From NCBI RefSeq assembly GCF_036246005.1, contig NZ_CP109172.1:1-64000 (forward strand): a DNA stretch of 64,000 bases, read 5' to 3'. This document shows, one piece after another, positions 26,790 through 34,549 of this stretch. The first letter of the stretch is position 1; each line of letters begins with the position of its first letter. Origin of the DNA: Streptomyces sp. NBC_01723. GTDB taxonomy: Bacteria > Actinomycetota > Actinomycetes > Streptomycetales > Streptomycetaceae. Below the pieces are notes generated by a model. The model was not told the DNA's origin. It ran no database searches and saw only the letters and a program-made list of their open reading frames with translations. Both the position numbers and the translations under genes were made by a program.

Positions 26790-26846
26790 ATGACTCTATC
26801 CTGGCTTCCCTTGGAGGGAAGTAATCAGCTCGGGGTGCGCCCGTGA
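26790..26846 (+). CDS. Possible 18-aa leader peptide
   Basis: ATG 26790 has AGGAGA at 7 nt and encodes MTLSWLPLEGSNQLGVRP. Its TGA overlaps the GTG of the next gene. It probably delivers ribosomes to that gene, which lacks a good RBS of its own. Confidence 0.5.
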   Translation: MTLSWLPLEGSNQLGVRP

Positions 26847-27151
26847 CCGAGCGCACGGACCCCGCCTACATCTCGTTCACCGACGCCGCAGACCTCCTGG
26901 TCAGACGGGGAATCGTCGGCTCCATGACCCCCCGCGGTCTACGCCATATGGCGACCGCCAGGAACGGCAAGACGACGCCTGCCAAGCAGCGCTGGCCGTT
27001 CGGCGACGGACCCGGCCAGGAGCCGTACCTGGTGGCGGGCAGGACACGCATGATGCGCACCGCTCGCCTTCTGAAGTACCTGGAGCGGTTCCCGCCCAAG
27101 GGCCGCGGCCCCGACCGAGGGGAACGAACCCCTCGAGAAGCGGAAGCATGA
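26843..27151 (+). CDS. Small HTH-type DNA-binding protein
   Basis: 102 residues from GTG 26843. The segment ISFTDAADLLVRRGIVGSMT with PRGLRHMATA looks like a MerR/excisionase-type helix-turn-helix, followed by a wing (QEPYLVAGRTRMMRTARLL) and a basic tail. It lies between the repressor and the replication genes. Small proteins of this type in actinobacterial plasmids regulate replication or excision. Start chosen for coupling to the leader. Confidence 0.65.
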   Translation: MTERTDPAYISFTDAADLLVRRGIVGSMTPRGLRHMATARNGKTTPAKQRWPFGDGPGQEPYLVAGRTRMMRTARLLKYLERFPPKGRGPDRGERTPREAEA

Positions 27152-27308
27152 CCGCGATACGGGCTCTGGGATCGCAGCCCCAGTGCCCGGAAACGCAGAA
27201 CGGCCGGCCTTCGAGGAGGTTCGCAGCTACCTCGGGCCGACCGCTCAAGCACTACAGCGGGTTGCACCCCGCTGCCACTGGCCCCACTCGTGAAAGTTAG
27301 GTCCACCT

Positions 27309-27959
27309 ATGACTCTACCCGGAAGCACTCCGCGGTCCACGAGCTCCCCCAACCAGATGCTGGTCGACACCAGGCGCGCGGTGGCTGGAACGCTACGGCG
27401 AGCTAGGCCGTCCACGTTCGTCTTCGTTGAGCGATGCGTGCTTGATGACCCCCGCCTTTCCCTTGCGGCGAAGGGCCTCTTCGCCGTGGTCGCTGCTTGG
27501 GAGGAAGGGCACAGCTCTCCGACCGATGAGTCTGTAGCTCCGCTGCTGGATGAACTGGTGGCTGCCGGATATGCGGCGGTCGGTGATGACGGCGAGGTAG
27601 CCGTGGGCTTGGCCGCAGAGGGGGACGATGAGGGCCAGGCAGTCCCACGGACCGTACCTGCGCCGCAGACGGGCACAGAAGACAACGGGTGGGCCTACGC
27701 CATCAGCGACGCTTCCGGTGCCCACGTCAAGATTGGATGTTCTCAGAACGTCGCCCGGCGGCTGAAGGTCCTCCAGACTGGGTATCCCACTGCTCTTCGC
27801 GTGCTATGGCAGGGCGCTGGCGGAGCATCCATGGAGGCTCACCTGCACGCGCGTTTCGCGCGCCGACGCATCCGTGGCGAGTGGTTCGACTTCGCGGGTG
27901 TTGACGCACTAAAGCTGATCACCAAGGCAGCATCCGGCTTCCGTGGAGTTGCCAAATGA
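27309..27959 (+). CDS. Winged-helix protein with C-terminal T5orf172 (GIY-YIG-like) domain
   Basis: 216 residues. The first 80 (FVFVERCVLDDPRLSLAAKG) resemble the winged helix of actinobacterial Rep-like proteins. After an acidic linker, residues about 128-205 carry the T5orf172 signature (GWAYAISDASGAHVKIGCSQ, a MEAHLHARF segment, GEWFDF). The start ATG 27309 has AGG 7 nt upstream. Its stop overlaps the candidate rep start. It pairs with the protein at 16471, which has the same two domains in reverse order. Confidence 0.75.
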   Translation: MTLPGSTPRSTSSPNQMLVDTRRAVAGTLRRARPSTFVFVERCVLDDPRLSLAAKGLFAVVAAWEEGHSSPTDESVAPLLDELVAAGYAAVGDDGEVAVGLAAEGDDEGQAVPRTVPAPQTGTEDNGWAYAISDASGAHVKIGCSQNVARRLKVLQTGYPTALRVLWQGAGGASMEAHLHARFARRRIRGEWFDFAGVDALKLITKAASGFRGVAK

Positions 27960-29098
27960 GCGTTGAGCACATGGCGATGGTCTTTGCCGCGGAGGGCCTG
28001 GACGGCGGCGAGAAGCTGCTTCTCCTGGCGTACACGAACTACACCGACCCGAACGGCTACTGCTGGCCGAGCGAGCAGCGCCTAGCGGACGACTGCGGAA
28101 CATCGGTGAGCACCGTGGCACGCCAGAAGCGCAGCCTGAAGGGGAAGAAGCTGCTGGCTTCGGTCCGTCGTATCAATCCGAGAACTGGAGAGCCGATCTC
28201 GAACCTGTCTCGGGTGAATCTGCCGTTGCTGGCGTCGATGCGCCGGCCGGACCGGAAGTACGACGACAACCTGATGCAGCAGATCACGTTCGACGAGAAC
28301 GACGGGTCTGACCTGCTGAAATGTCATTCTGACGGGTACCCCCTGCCAGATCGACAGGTACCCCCCTCCAAAATGACAGGTACCCCCTGTCAAAGTGACA
28401 GCCAATCCCTTACTGATCCACCAAGAGAACCCGTAGAGATCCCTGTGGACGGGCGTAGCCCTGCAACCTCAGGTAGTAGGGCTGCGCGTGCTGGCGGCTC
28501 CGCCGCGTCCGGCAACAGCAAGCCCACCTTCTCCCGAGAGCAGCGCCGCCAGTACGACGCGTTCGTAGCGGCTCTGCCCGCACCGCTGAAGGCTCTGGTG
28601 CCGAACGGCCTGCCGAAGCCTCTCGTGGACGCTGTACTGGCTGCTACGGACTACAGCAGCAGCGAGGGCAGGACGGTGGAGCAGCTGGTCGAGTACCGGC
28701 TGATGCCGAAGTGGGATAAGCACTACTCCCGCCGAGACCAGGCTGGCCCGATTGAGAAGCCTGTCGGTGTGCTGGTGGCGATGCTGCGCCGCGACAACGA
28801 GTGCCAGGACCCGCGGTGCGACGAACGGACGAACGTCGACACCGGCCAGCCGTGCATCTCCTGTGAGCAGCGGGTCATTGGGAAGCGGGCGGAGCGGGCC
28901 GCAGCGGAGGCTGGCAGTGCTCCGGAGCCTGTTCCTGCACCGGAGCCGCGTCGGGAACCTGTCCAGCGTTCTGCCGCGCCTGTGCCGCCGCCTCGAGAAG
29001 CCGCGATCACCGAGGTGTCCGACCAGCAGCGGTCCCTGGCCCGTGCTGCTGTCCTTGCCAACCGCAGCAAGAACCGCGCCTCCCGGATGCCCAGATGA
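27956..29098 (+). CDS. Candidate replication initiator with HTH_36-type domain
   Basis: 380 residues. The first 75 are a typical HTH_36 winged helix (EKLLLLAYTNYTDPNGYCWP then QRLADDCGTSVSTVARQKRS), found in many plasmid Rep proteins. Residues about 120-150 are a linker encoded by three 22-bp iterons. The C-terminal part has Cys pairs (CQDPRCDE, CISCEQ) and a Pro/Glu-rich end. Iterons inside a rep gene are characteristic of actinobacterial replicons. A repressor role is the alternative. A hairpin terminator follows. Confidence 0.65.
   Translation: MSVEHMAMVFAAEGLDGGEKLLLLAYTNYTDPNGYCWPSEQRLADDCGTSVSTVARQKRSLKGKKLLASVRRINPRTGEPISNLSRVNLPLLASMRRPDRKYDDNLMQQITFDENDGSDLLKCHSDGYPLPDRQVPPSKMTGTPCQSDSQSLTDPPREPVEIPVDGRSPATSGSRAARAGGSAASGNSKPTFSREQRRQYDAFVAALPAPLKALVPNGLPKPLVDAVLAATDYSSSEGRTVEQLVEYRLMPKWDKHYSRRDQAGPIEKPVGVLVAMLRRDNECQDPRCDERTNVDTGQPCISCEQRVIGKRAERAAAEAGSAPEPVPAPEPRREPVQRSAAPVPPPREAAITEVSDQQRSLARAAVLANRSKNRASRMPR
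28331..28396 (+). repeat. Three 22-bp iterons inside the candidate rep gene
   Basis: GACGGGTACCCCC (28331), GACAGGTACCCCC (28353) and GACAGGTACCCCC (28375) repeat at exactly 22-bp steps, about two helical turns. They are flanked by TGTCATTCTGAC and CTGTCAAAGTGACAG half-sites. The step is not a multiple of three, so the repeat is kept at DNA level and not as a protein repeat. Likely initiator binding site and origin. Confidence 0.75.
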
Positions 29099-29127
29099 AC
29101 CGGTCCCGCCGCCGACGCTAGCGCCCC

Positions 29128-29162
29128 GCGGGCGTCTCCAGGAGCTGCCTGGGGACGCCCGC
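29128..29162 (+). terminator. Terminator after the candidate rep gene
   Basis: GCGGGCGTC pairs with GACGCCCGC, with further CCAGG/CCTGG pairing inside, 30 bp after the stop. Confidence 0.8.
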
Positions 29163-29230
29163 CACGAGGGAACCCTCCACGGTTCCCACGCCAGACTGAA
29201 CCCACCGTCCCACTCCGACCGGAGACCACC

Positions 29231-29977
29231 ATGACCGACCAGACCACCCTCGAACAGGCCGCCGGCGCCGCCGCGTTGCGCGCGGCCGCCGACTTCTACG
29301 AGCGGGTGCTGAACGAGTCCCTCGACCCCGGCAGCGACCCGCGGTACTGCACGGCAGTCCGGGACATCGCGATGGGGCTGCGGCGCCGGGCCGACGAAAC
29401 GGCTGGCAAGTCCTGCGCGCACTGCGATGAGCCCGTCACCCGCGTGACCGGCACGCTCGCAGCCTGGTGGGTCCACGCCCCGGGCGGCAATACCGTCTGC
29501 GACCCGCAGCACGCGGCGAGCAGTACCCGCGCCACCCCCGAGCGTGTGAAGCACTCCGGCCCGGACGCCGAGTTCTGCGTGCTGTGCCTGTCCGGTGAGC
29601 ACGAGCGCGTGGACGAAAAGCCCGCCGAGACCGAGGCTGTCGACAGCGGGCCGCTGCTCTTCTGGAACGAAACGGCTGGCGTCACCTACCAGGACGGGCG
29701 GATCACCCTCCACGTCGACCAAGCGGTAAACCTTGCCCAGGCCGTGCCCGCTGGCATCCTGATTCTTCAGCCGTCCGCCGCCGAGACGCTTCGGAAGGCC
29801 CTCACGAAGGCGCTCGCAGAAGCCCACGCTCCGCGCTGCCCGCACTGCGGTGAGAACCTCGCCGACTACGACACGGACGCCTACGTGTATCGGGCTGGTG
29901 ACGAACGGCCGTACTGCTCAAGCGAGTGTGTAGTGGCCGCCTACCAGGCCGCCGGGGCGCGGCAGGACGGGGCCTGA
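29231..29977 (+). CDS. Hypothetical protein with several zinc-binding motifs
   Basis: 248 residues, RBS GGAG. An N-terminal helical region is followed by CAHCDEP, then CVLCLSGEHE, and a C-terminal CPHCGENL with YCSSEC. This gives at least two probable zinc ribbons, with a beta domain between (GVTYQDGRITLHVDQ). Such multi-ribbon proteins are common and uncharacterised in Streptomyces phages. It opens the plus-strand accessory array. Confidence 0.7.
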   Translation: MTDQTTLEQAAGAAALRAAADFYERVLNESLDPGSDPRYCTAVRDIAMGLRRRADETAGKSCAHCDEPVTRVTGTLAAWWVHAPGGNTVCDPQHAASSTRATPERVKHSGPDAEFCVLCLSGEHERVDEKPAETEAVDSGPLLFWNETAGVTYQDGRITLHVDQAVNLAQAVPAGILILQPSAAETLRKALTKALAEAHAPRCPHCGENLADYDTDAYVYRAGDERPYCSSECVVAAYQAAGARQDGA

Positions 29978-30081
29978 CCGTCTGTCGGTGTCCTCGGGTC
30001 TGCGGGCCCGGGGGCGGCGAGGCAACGGCCGGCGCGCACCGCGGGACGATGAAACCACGCCCCTCGCCCCAAGGAGCCCCC

Positions 30082-30336
30082 ATGATTCAGCCCGACGGTG
30101 ACGACTACTACGCCACCACCCACGTCTACCGCCGCGGAACCCTTGACTGGGCATGGGAGGTCAGACTCCTCCAGTCGCCCCTCAAGCACCGGCAAATGGA
30201 CCTGGACGAGGACTACGGATCCCGGATGACGGAGAAGGCGGCCAAGCGGAAGGCCGACCGGGTAGCTCAGCGGATGATGCGCGCGGCCGCGTCCTGGTCG
30301 AGCCGCACCTACAAGGCTGAGGAGAGCCGACCGTGA
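30082..30336 (+). CDS. Small basic hypothetical protein
   Basis: 84 residues from ATG 30082, RBS AAGGAG. N-terminal MIQPDGDDYYATTHVYRRGT, followed by a basic helix (EKAAKRKADRVAQRMMRAAA). Possibly nucleic-acid binding. Stop overlaps the DUF6221 start. Unknown function. Confidence 0.7.
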   Translation: MIQPDGDDYYATTHVYRRGTLDWAWEVRLLQSPLKHRQMDLDEDYGSRMTEKAAKRKADRVAQRMMRAAASWSSRTYKAEESRP

Positions 30337-30794
30337 CCGAACAGAAACTGGAGACGGGACACAGCATGAGCAGCCTGGTGAAATGGCTACACGCACAGTT
30401 CAACTGGGACGCTGCCGTCGCACGGTGTGCCTGCCACCTCGATGAGGGACAGTGGCGGCAGGACGATCCGCAGCGCTTCCAAGGGCTGATCGTGGACGAC
30501 CGCAATGAGACAGTTGTGCGGGATGAGGGCATGCTGTCGGAGCAGCGCGCTCGCCACGTTGCCCTGCACGATCCGGCGCGGGTCTTGAGAGAGATAGACG
30601 TCAAGCGGCAGATCGTCCGGCAGGCGTTCGAGCATGCTGCGACGATCGACGGCGAGTGGGGCTGCTGCCACGACGCGGAAGCGATCGAAGCTGGGTACTG
30701 CGAGGAGCAGCGGCCGAACGACCTGCGGTTGCTGCGGCTGCTCGCATTGCCCTACGCGGACCGGGCCGGCTACCGCGAGGAGTGGCGACCATGA
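30333..30794 (+). CDS. DUF6221-family protein
   Basis: 153 residues from GTG 30333 (GAGGAG upstream), coupled to the previous gene. Features of the family are visible: LVKWLHAQFNWDAAVARCAC, then HDPARVLREIDVKRQIV, and a Cys-Cys-His segment (GCCHDAEAIEAGYC) before a LRLLALPYADRAGY end. DUF6221 is abundant in Streptomyces phages and prophages; its function is unknown. Confidence 0.78.
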   Translation: MTEQKLETGHSMSSLVKWLHAQFNWDAAVARCACHLDEGQWRQDDPQRFQGLIVDDRNETVVRDEGMLSEQRARHVALHDPARVLREIDVKRQIVRQAFEHAATIDGEWGCCHDAEAIEAGYCEEQRPNDLRLLRLLALPYADRAGYREEWRP

Positions 30795-30840
30795 CCGACC
30801 GGTGCGGAGGGCTGACAACCGGCCCTTCCACTCCCAACCC

Positions 30841-30879
30841 GTCATACGCATTGCATTGCCATGTGTATGACGGTACGGT
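30841..30879 (+). promoter_or_regulatory. Promoter-operator A (shared palindrome)
   Basis: Inverted repeat GTCATACGCAT (30841-30851) / ATGTGTATGAC (30861-30871) with a 9-bp centre. -35 TTGCAT at 30851-30856, a 17-bp spacer and -10 TACGGT at 30874-30879. It drives the small genes from 30994 rightward. The repeat covers the -35, so a bound protein should block RNA polymerase. Confidence 0.8.
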
Positions 30880-30993
30880 GGTTCGTGTCAGGGGGCACCG
30901 CCCGAACTCCCAGAACGACCGGTGCCCCCATCCATCCCAACCGTGGCCGGGCCTGGCCCATCATCCCCGACCCGAACAGGACCCCAACACCCC

Positions 30994-31128
30994 ATGCCCG
31001 GCCACGATCTGACCCGTTTCTACGCCCTCCTGCCCCTCCTCACCGCCCTCGCAGCACTCGAACCAGCGGGCGCCAACGCCGTACTTACCGCACTCGGCAT
31101 CCTCGCCGCCTTCCACCAGCTCCGCTGA
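30994..31128 (+). CDS. Small single-span membrane protein (44 aa)
   Basis: MPGHDLTRFYALLPLLTALA followed by a second hydrophobic stretch to the end. First gene after promoter-operator A. The RBS (AGGA, 13 nt away) is weak. No family recognised; could be a small regulator of a host membrane process. Confidence 0.5.
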   Translation: MPGHDLTRFYALLPLLTALAALEPAGANAVLTALGILAAFHQLR

Positions 31129-31194
31129 CCGCAGGGAACACGCGCGGCAGACGGGCGCACGGTAGAAACCAGCACACCGTCAGGAGACACCCCG

Positions 31195-31377
31195 ATGCCC
31201 GTCAACGAATACCCGTACCTGCCGCCCGCCTGCCGACAGGGCCGCTGCAACCACGAACCCAACCGCTGCTGCTCCTACCGGTCCCGCCGCTGTCTGTCCG
31301 GCGAATGCGCCCACGCCCAACAGAACCTCTCCTGCGGCGTCTACGGCCCGACCGTGAACAGCGAGACCAGCCGGTGA
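31195..31377 (+). CDS. Cys-rich small protein (60 aa)
   Basis: RBS CAGGAG, ATG 31195, MPVNEYPYLPPACRQGRCNH. Eight cysteines in CxxxxC and CC patterns suggest a compact zinc- or disulfide-stabilised fold. Stop overlaps the next GTG. Unknown function. Confidence 0.65.
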   Translation: MPVNEYPYLPPACRQGRCNHEPNRCCSYRSRRCLSGECAHAQQNLSCGVYGPTVNSETSR

Positions 31378-31562
31378 CCATCCCGAACCCGATGGGCTGC
31401 GCCCGGTGCGGCATTGACCAGCGCGGCCACGCCATCCAGGCCAGCGCCGACGGCGTCCACACCTGGCAGCAGCCCACCACGGAGCAGATCAAGCAGCGCA
31501 TGAACGTCCGGCGCGAAACCAAGCAGGCCGAGAAGCTCGCCCGGAAGCTGGACGAAGTCTGA
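31374..31562 (+). CDS. Small zinc-knuckle protein with charged helix
   Basis: 62 residues from GTG 31374, in GTGA overlap with the previous gene. N-terminal CARCGIDQRGHA is a likely zinc knuckle, then a Trp-Gln-Gln motif and a charged helix (RRETKQAEKLARKLDEV). A very similar arrangement, CxWCG, HAW, then Gln-Ile basic helix, occurs in the gene at 35903, so the two belong to one phage-borne family. Confidence 0.65.
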   Translation: MTIPNPMGCARCGIDQRGHAIQASADGVHTWQQPTTEQIKQRMNVRRETKQAEKLARKLDEV

Positions 31563-31571
31563 CAGGTCGGC

Positions 31572-31601
31572 GCGTCCTCGAACCTGCGGACCCGAGGACG
31601 C
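31572..31601. terminator. Bidirectional terminator
   Basis: GCGTCCTCG / CGAGGACGC 9-bp stem between two convergent gene ends (31562 and 31621). Confidence 0.75.
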
Positions 31602-31620
31602 TGGGGCCACAGCCGTCCGG

Positions 31621-32091
31621 CTACGCCCCTTCGTCGGCCTGCAAGGCCAGCGCGATCGTCTGACCCCCGGTCAGGATCGTCTGCGCATCATCCGGACACG
31701 GCGAGCCCTGAATGCCCGCGTTCTCGTCCTCGAGGCACTCATGCTCCGTGTACGCGTCGACCGCCGCGTTGACCTTCCCGATCTCCGCCACCGTCCGCGG
31801 ATACTCGGCGGTCCCGCCAGCCTCGTTCACGGCCTGCTCCAGCTCCCCCACCACCAGCGCGATGTCCGTGAGGTGGGTGGCGCAGGCTTTGTCGCCGACC
31901 TGGTTGCAGACGGCGTCCTTGCCGTCGGTGGCCGCCGCGAGTTTCGGCCCCCACTCGCCGGCCAGCCCGGCGGCCGTGGAGGACTTGCCCGGGTCGGGCT
32001 TCCCGTCCCCTCCCCCGTCCCCGCTCGAGCAGCCGACGGTGAGCACGGCCAGGAGCAGAACAGCAGCAGCGGTGGTGGTGGTGCGGTGCAT
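31621..32091 (-). CDS. Secreted lipoprotein, unknown role
   Basis: 156 residues from ATG 32091. The signal peptide MHRTTTTAAAVLLLAVLTVG is followed by Cys21 in a lipobox (LTVGC), then a Gly/Asp linker and a helical domain with CNQVGDKAC and a conserved-looking YTEHECLEDE segment. It should be anchored to the outer face of the membrane. It stands alone on the minus strand among plus-strand genes, a layout typical of lysogenic-conversion cargo. A superinfection-exclusion role is possible but only a guess. Confidence 0.75.
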   Translation of the reverse strand: MHRTTTTAAAVLLLAVLTVGCSSGDGGGDGKPDPGKSSTAAGLAGEWGPKLAAATDGKDAVCNQVGDKACATHLTDIALVVGELEQAVNEAGGTAEYPRTVAEIGKVNAAVDAYTEHECLEDENAGIQGSPCPDDAQTILTGGQTIALALQADEGA

Positions 32092-32177
32092 GGTGGTCCC
32101 CCCAGGGATGGTGATCGCTGCGGGCATCATCCGCGCGCAGCCCCACACCGCGGGGGAAAGTCGCCGATCTGTGACGC

Positions 32178-32331
32178 TCACGCCTCCGTCCACGGCGGCG
32201 CGTGCGGCGTGCACACCGTCCCGCAGTTCCAGCACTCGAAGTCGTCGACCTGGTACTTCTGCGTCCACCAGGGACATGACCGGCTCACCCCAGTCCGCGC
32301 CGCACCAGCCGCACTCGAACGCGAAGTTCAC
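32178..32331 (-). pseudogene. Frameshifted small zinc-ribbon gene
   Basis: GTG 32331 begins FAFECGWCGADWGEP after two residues. One base later the other frame continues CPWW then VDDFECWNCGTVCTPHAPPW and stops at 32178. The Cys pattern CxxC-CxxW-CxxC is split between two frames by one extra base near 32270. Either the gene is inactivated or the sequence has an error. An alternative is a separate short GTG-started protein of 36 residues. Confidence 0.45.
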
Positions 32332-32394
32332 CCTGCGCCCCCTTCGTCCCTCGAACTCAGCGTCCCAGAACCTTCCCTGTAGGAGAATGCCGTC

Positions 32395-33723
32395 ATGCCC
32401 GCCCGAACGTCGAAAGCCCTCGACACCTGGTCCGCGCTGAACGACCGCCAGCAGGGCACCCTCGCCGTCCTCTACGACCTCGACCAGGCCGCCGAGACCG
32501 GACGGCGTCAGGACGCGGCCCGCGGCGTGTACGACAGCCGGCCCGCGGACGCGTGGCGGTCCATCGACTTCGCGCACGAGCCCGCCATGCGGGACGTGTT
32601 CGGCTGGACCAGCTTGCAGGAACGGCTGATGTGGCACGGCTGGGACAACCAGGGCAACGGCTCCACCATGGCCGCATTGGAGCGCCGCGGCCTGATCACC
32701 CGCGATGTCCGGCCCACCCAGTGGGGCTACATGCGGACCGTCCGACTGACCCGCGAAGGACGTGCTGCCGCTCGTGCCGGCACCAGCCTCACCCCGGGCG
32801 GCCCCCGCAAGGCAGCGCTCGGCCGCCGATCCTGGGAAGTCCTCGCCCTACTCTGGGCGGCCGACCAGCGTGGGGAATACTTGAAGTGGAGCTACTCGGT
32901 CACGATCGAACGCGCCCTGATCGACAAGCATGTTCCGCCCCTCGCCAGGAACCGGACCGGCTACGACGGGTACGAGATCACCGACCGGGGCCGGGACTTC
33001 TACCGCGAGCACTACGCCGCCCACACCACTGCGCACCCTGACGTGCGCGCACCCCACCCCGACGGCGCCCACGCCGACCCCTGGCCCACCGAAGCCGACG
33101 GACTCCTCACCGCGCACCGCGCGCTGTACCGGGCGCTGCTCGCCGCATGGAAGAACGCCTCCGCTGAACAGCAGCAGGCCGAGAAGGAAGCCTCAGAACC
33201 ACTACCGAAGATGCCGGCCGCTCTCCCCGCTGCGGCCGTCGCACTGGCCGAAGAACGACACAAGGTATGGAGCGACACCGCCCAACAGCGAGCCGCGCTC
33301 GCCGCCGAACACGCCGAAGACCTCCGAATCCGAACCGAACACGCCGCACGCGGGTACGCCGCTGCCGCTCTCACCGCCCACCGTGCGGCAGTCTCACAGA
33401 CAAACCCCCTCGACAGCCTGACGCCGGCAGCACCGGACATCGAGGATTGGGACGAACCTCCACTGCTGGCGCCAGCAGAGACCGGCATCCACGCGATCGA
33501 CGCCGAAGCGACGAAGCTGCACGCGGCGGCCGTGGGCAAGCCGCTGAAGCGGCGCGGTCCCGCCCCGACGCGGCGTACCCGGCGTGGGAACGTCCGCATC
33601 ACCGGCAAGCCGGCGGCCGAGCCCGGCGCCGCGTTGTACGAACTCGCCGACTACCTTCGTGGACATGTGGCCAGCGGTCAACTGCTGCGTCGCCTCCACC
33701 CAGCCGGCAGCTCCGCGCAGTAG
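32395..33723 (+). CDS. Large winged-helix-like hypothetical protein
   Basis: 442 residues, RBS TAGGAG. Two probable winged-helix segments: ALNDRQQGTLAVLYDLDQAA with ALERRGLITRDV at about 15-105, and WEVLALLWAADQRGEYLKW at 145-200 with ITDRGRDFYREHY. They are followed by a long coiled-coil region and a basic C-terminal tail. Comparable proteins occur on Streptomyces plasmids without a known function. It could be a DNA-binding regulator or replication factor, and is a candidate for the factor reading the shared operators. Confidence 0.65.
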   Translation: MPARTSKALDTWSALNDRQQGTLAVLYDLDQAAETGRRQDAARGVYDSRPADAWRSIDFAHEPAMRDVFGWTSLQERLMWHGWDNQGNGSTMAALERRGLITRDVRPTQWGYMRTVRLTREGRAAARAGTSLTPGGPRKAALGRRSWEVLALLWAADQRGEYLKWSYSVTIERALIDKHVPPLARNRTGYDGYEITDRGRDFYREHYAAHTTAHPDVRAPHPDGAHADPWPTEADGLLTAHRALYRALLAAWKNASAEQQQAEKEASEPLPKMPAALPAAAVALAEERHKVWSDTAQQRAALAAEHAEDLRIRTEHAARGYAAAALTAHRAAVSQTNPLDSLTPAAPDIEDWDEPPLLAPAETGIHAIDAEATKLHAAAVGKPLKRRGPAPTRRTRRGNVRITGKPAAEPGAALYELADYLRGHVASGQLLRRLHPAGSSAQ

Positions 33724-33942
33724 CTACACGGGCGTTCCGTGGCCGGCCTCCCGAGGGTTCCCCGTCGGCCGGGTCAGCCCGTCATCCTCCTTCACCCGCC
33801 GTTCGGGCTCCGGCTCGTCCAGCTCGTAGTTCTCCCGGCAGTCCTCGCACCGCGGCTCCCCCGATCGCGCGTCGACCACCTTCCGTTTGGGACACTCCCC
33901 GTCTCCGCCACCAGCGCAGTCCTGATCCCAGATCGACCCCAT
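33724..33942 (-). CDS. Small Cys-containing hypothetical protein
   Basis: 72 residues from ATG 33942 (MGSIWDQDCAGGGDGECPKR). CPKRK and CEDCREN suggest one zinc site, followed by an acidic ELDEPEPERR segment. It is convergent with the large winged-helix gene, with stops one base apart. Proteins of this layout occur in Streptomyces phages. The start has a poor RBS. Confidence 0.55.
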   Translation of the reverse strand: MGSIWDQDCAGGGDGECPKRKVVDARSGEPRCEDCRENYELDEPEPERRVKEDDGLTRPTGNPREAGHGTPV

Positions 33943-34291
33943 ACGGTCGACCGTGCGTCGCATTCAGGCAGGCGGGGAGCGCGCTCGCAGGGGCGCACCG
34001 GCGTACAGGGCCGACACGACGCCTCAGCATCCGCCAACCACCCCACCAGCACATCCGCATGCGGAAGACCGGCCCCCGCCCACACCCCCACTCGACCGCG
34101 CCCCCTCGCAGATGACCGCCGAAGCCGCGGCCGCAATCCGGGCACTGACGGCAGGTCCTTCAGGGCGCGTCTGACGGGCGTTCACCGCCCTGGCGGGGCA
34201 GCATGGGAGTGCCGTCCCCTGCCACGGGGATAGCGCCCGTAGAGCGCCCCCATGACCCGCTCCATACCGGCGAGGGGAAACGCTGGTCGAC
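33943..34291. other. Stretch without a supported gene
   Basis: Several short open frames exist on both strands, but none has both a ribosome site and protein-like composition. A minus-strand frame near 34130 contains CPDCGRGF but lacks a start, so it may be a remnant. Confidence 0.4.
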
Positions 34292-34318
34292 CGCCCCCGG
34301 GACATCCGCCCGGGGGCG
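34292..34318 (-). terminator. Terminator after zinc-ribbon genes
   Basis: Perfect 10-bp stem CGCCCCCGGG / CCCGGGGGCG with a 7-nt loop, right after the stop at 34322. Confidence 0.8.
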
Positions 34319-34321
34319 TCG

Positions 34322-34549
34322 TCACGTCTGCACGTCGTCGTCTGCGGTCGGCAGCTGACTGTGACCCTCCCACCAAGGGTTCGACCACCCACAAACCCCG
34401 CAGCTGTACCGGCCGTTCACTCCGGCGATCTCTGTGCCGCACTGCCCGCACTGCGTGTGCGTGATCTGCTGCCCGTCCAGGAATGCGGCCGCCGCGGCAG
34501 CCGTCTCCGCAGATGGCATCGGCACGGGGGGTGTCTGCTTCCTCGTCAC
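34322..34549 (-). CDS. Zinc-ribbon protein (75 aa)
   Basis: From GTG 34549, MTRKQTPPVPMPSAETAAAA, an Ala-rich helix, then a zinc ribbon CGQCGTEI ... CGVCGW and an acidic tail. The start overlaps the stop of the 39-aa ribbon gene upstream as GTGA, so the two are a coupled pair. Function unknown. Confidence 0.6.
   Translation of the reverse strand: MTRKQTPPVPMPSAETAAAAAAFLDGQQITHTQCGQCGTEIAGVNGRYSCGVCGWSNPWWEGHSQLPTADDDVQT

Noticed and set aside
27152..27308. Possible short genes between the HTH gene and the T5orf172 gene
   Set aside because: Two overlapping frames (from 27148 and 27183) look partly protein-like, but neither has a ribosome site and they conflict, so neither is called.
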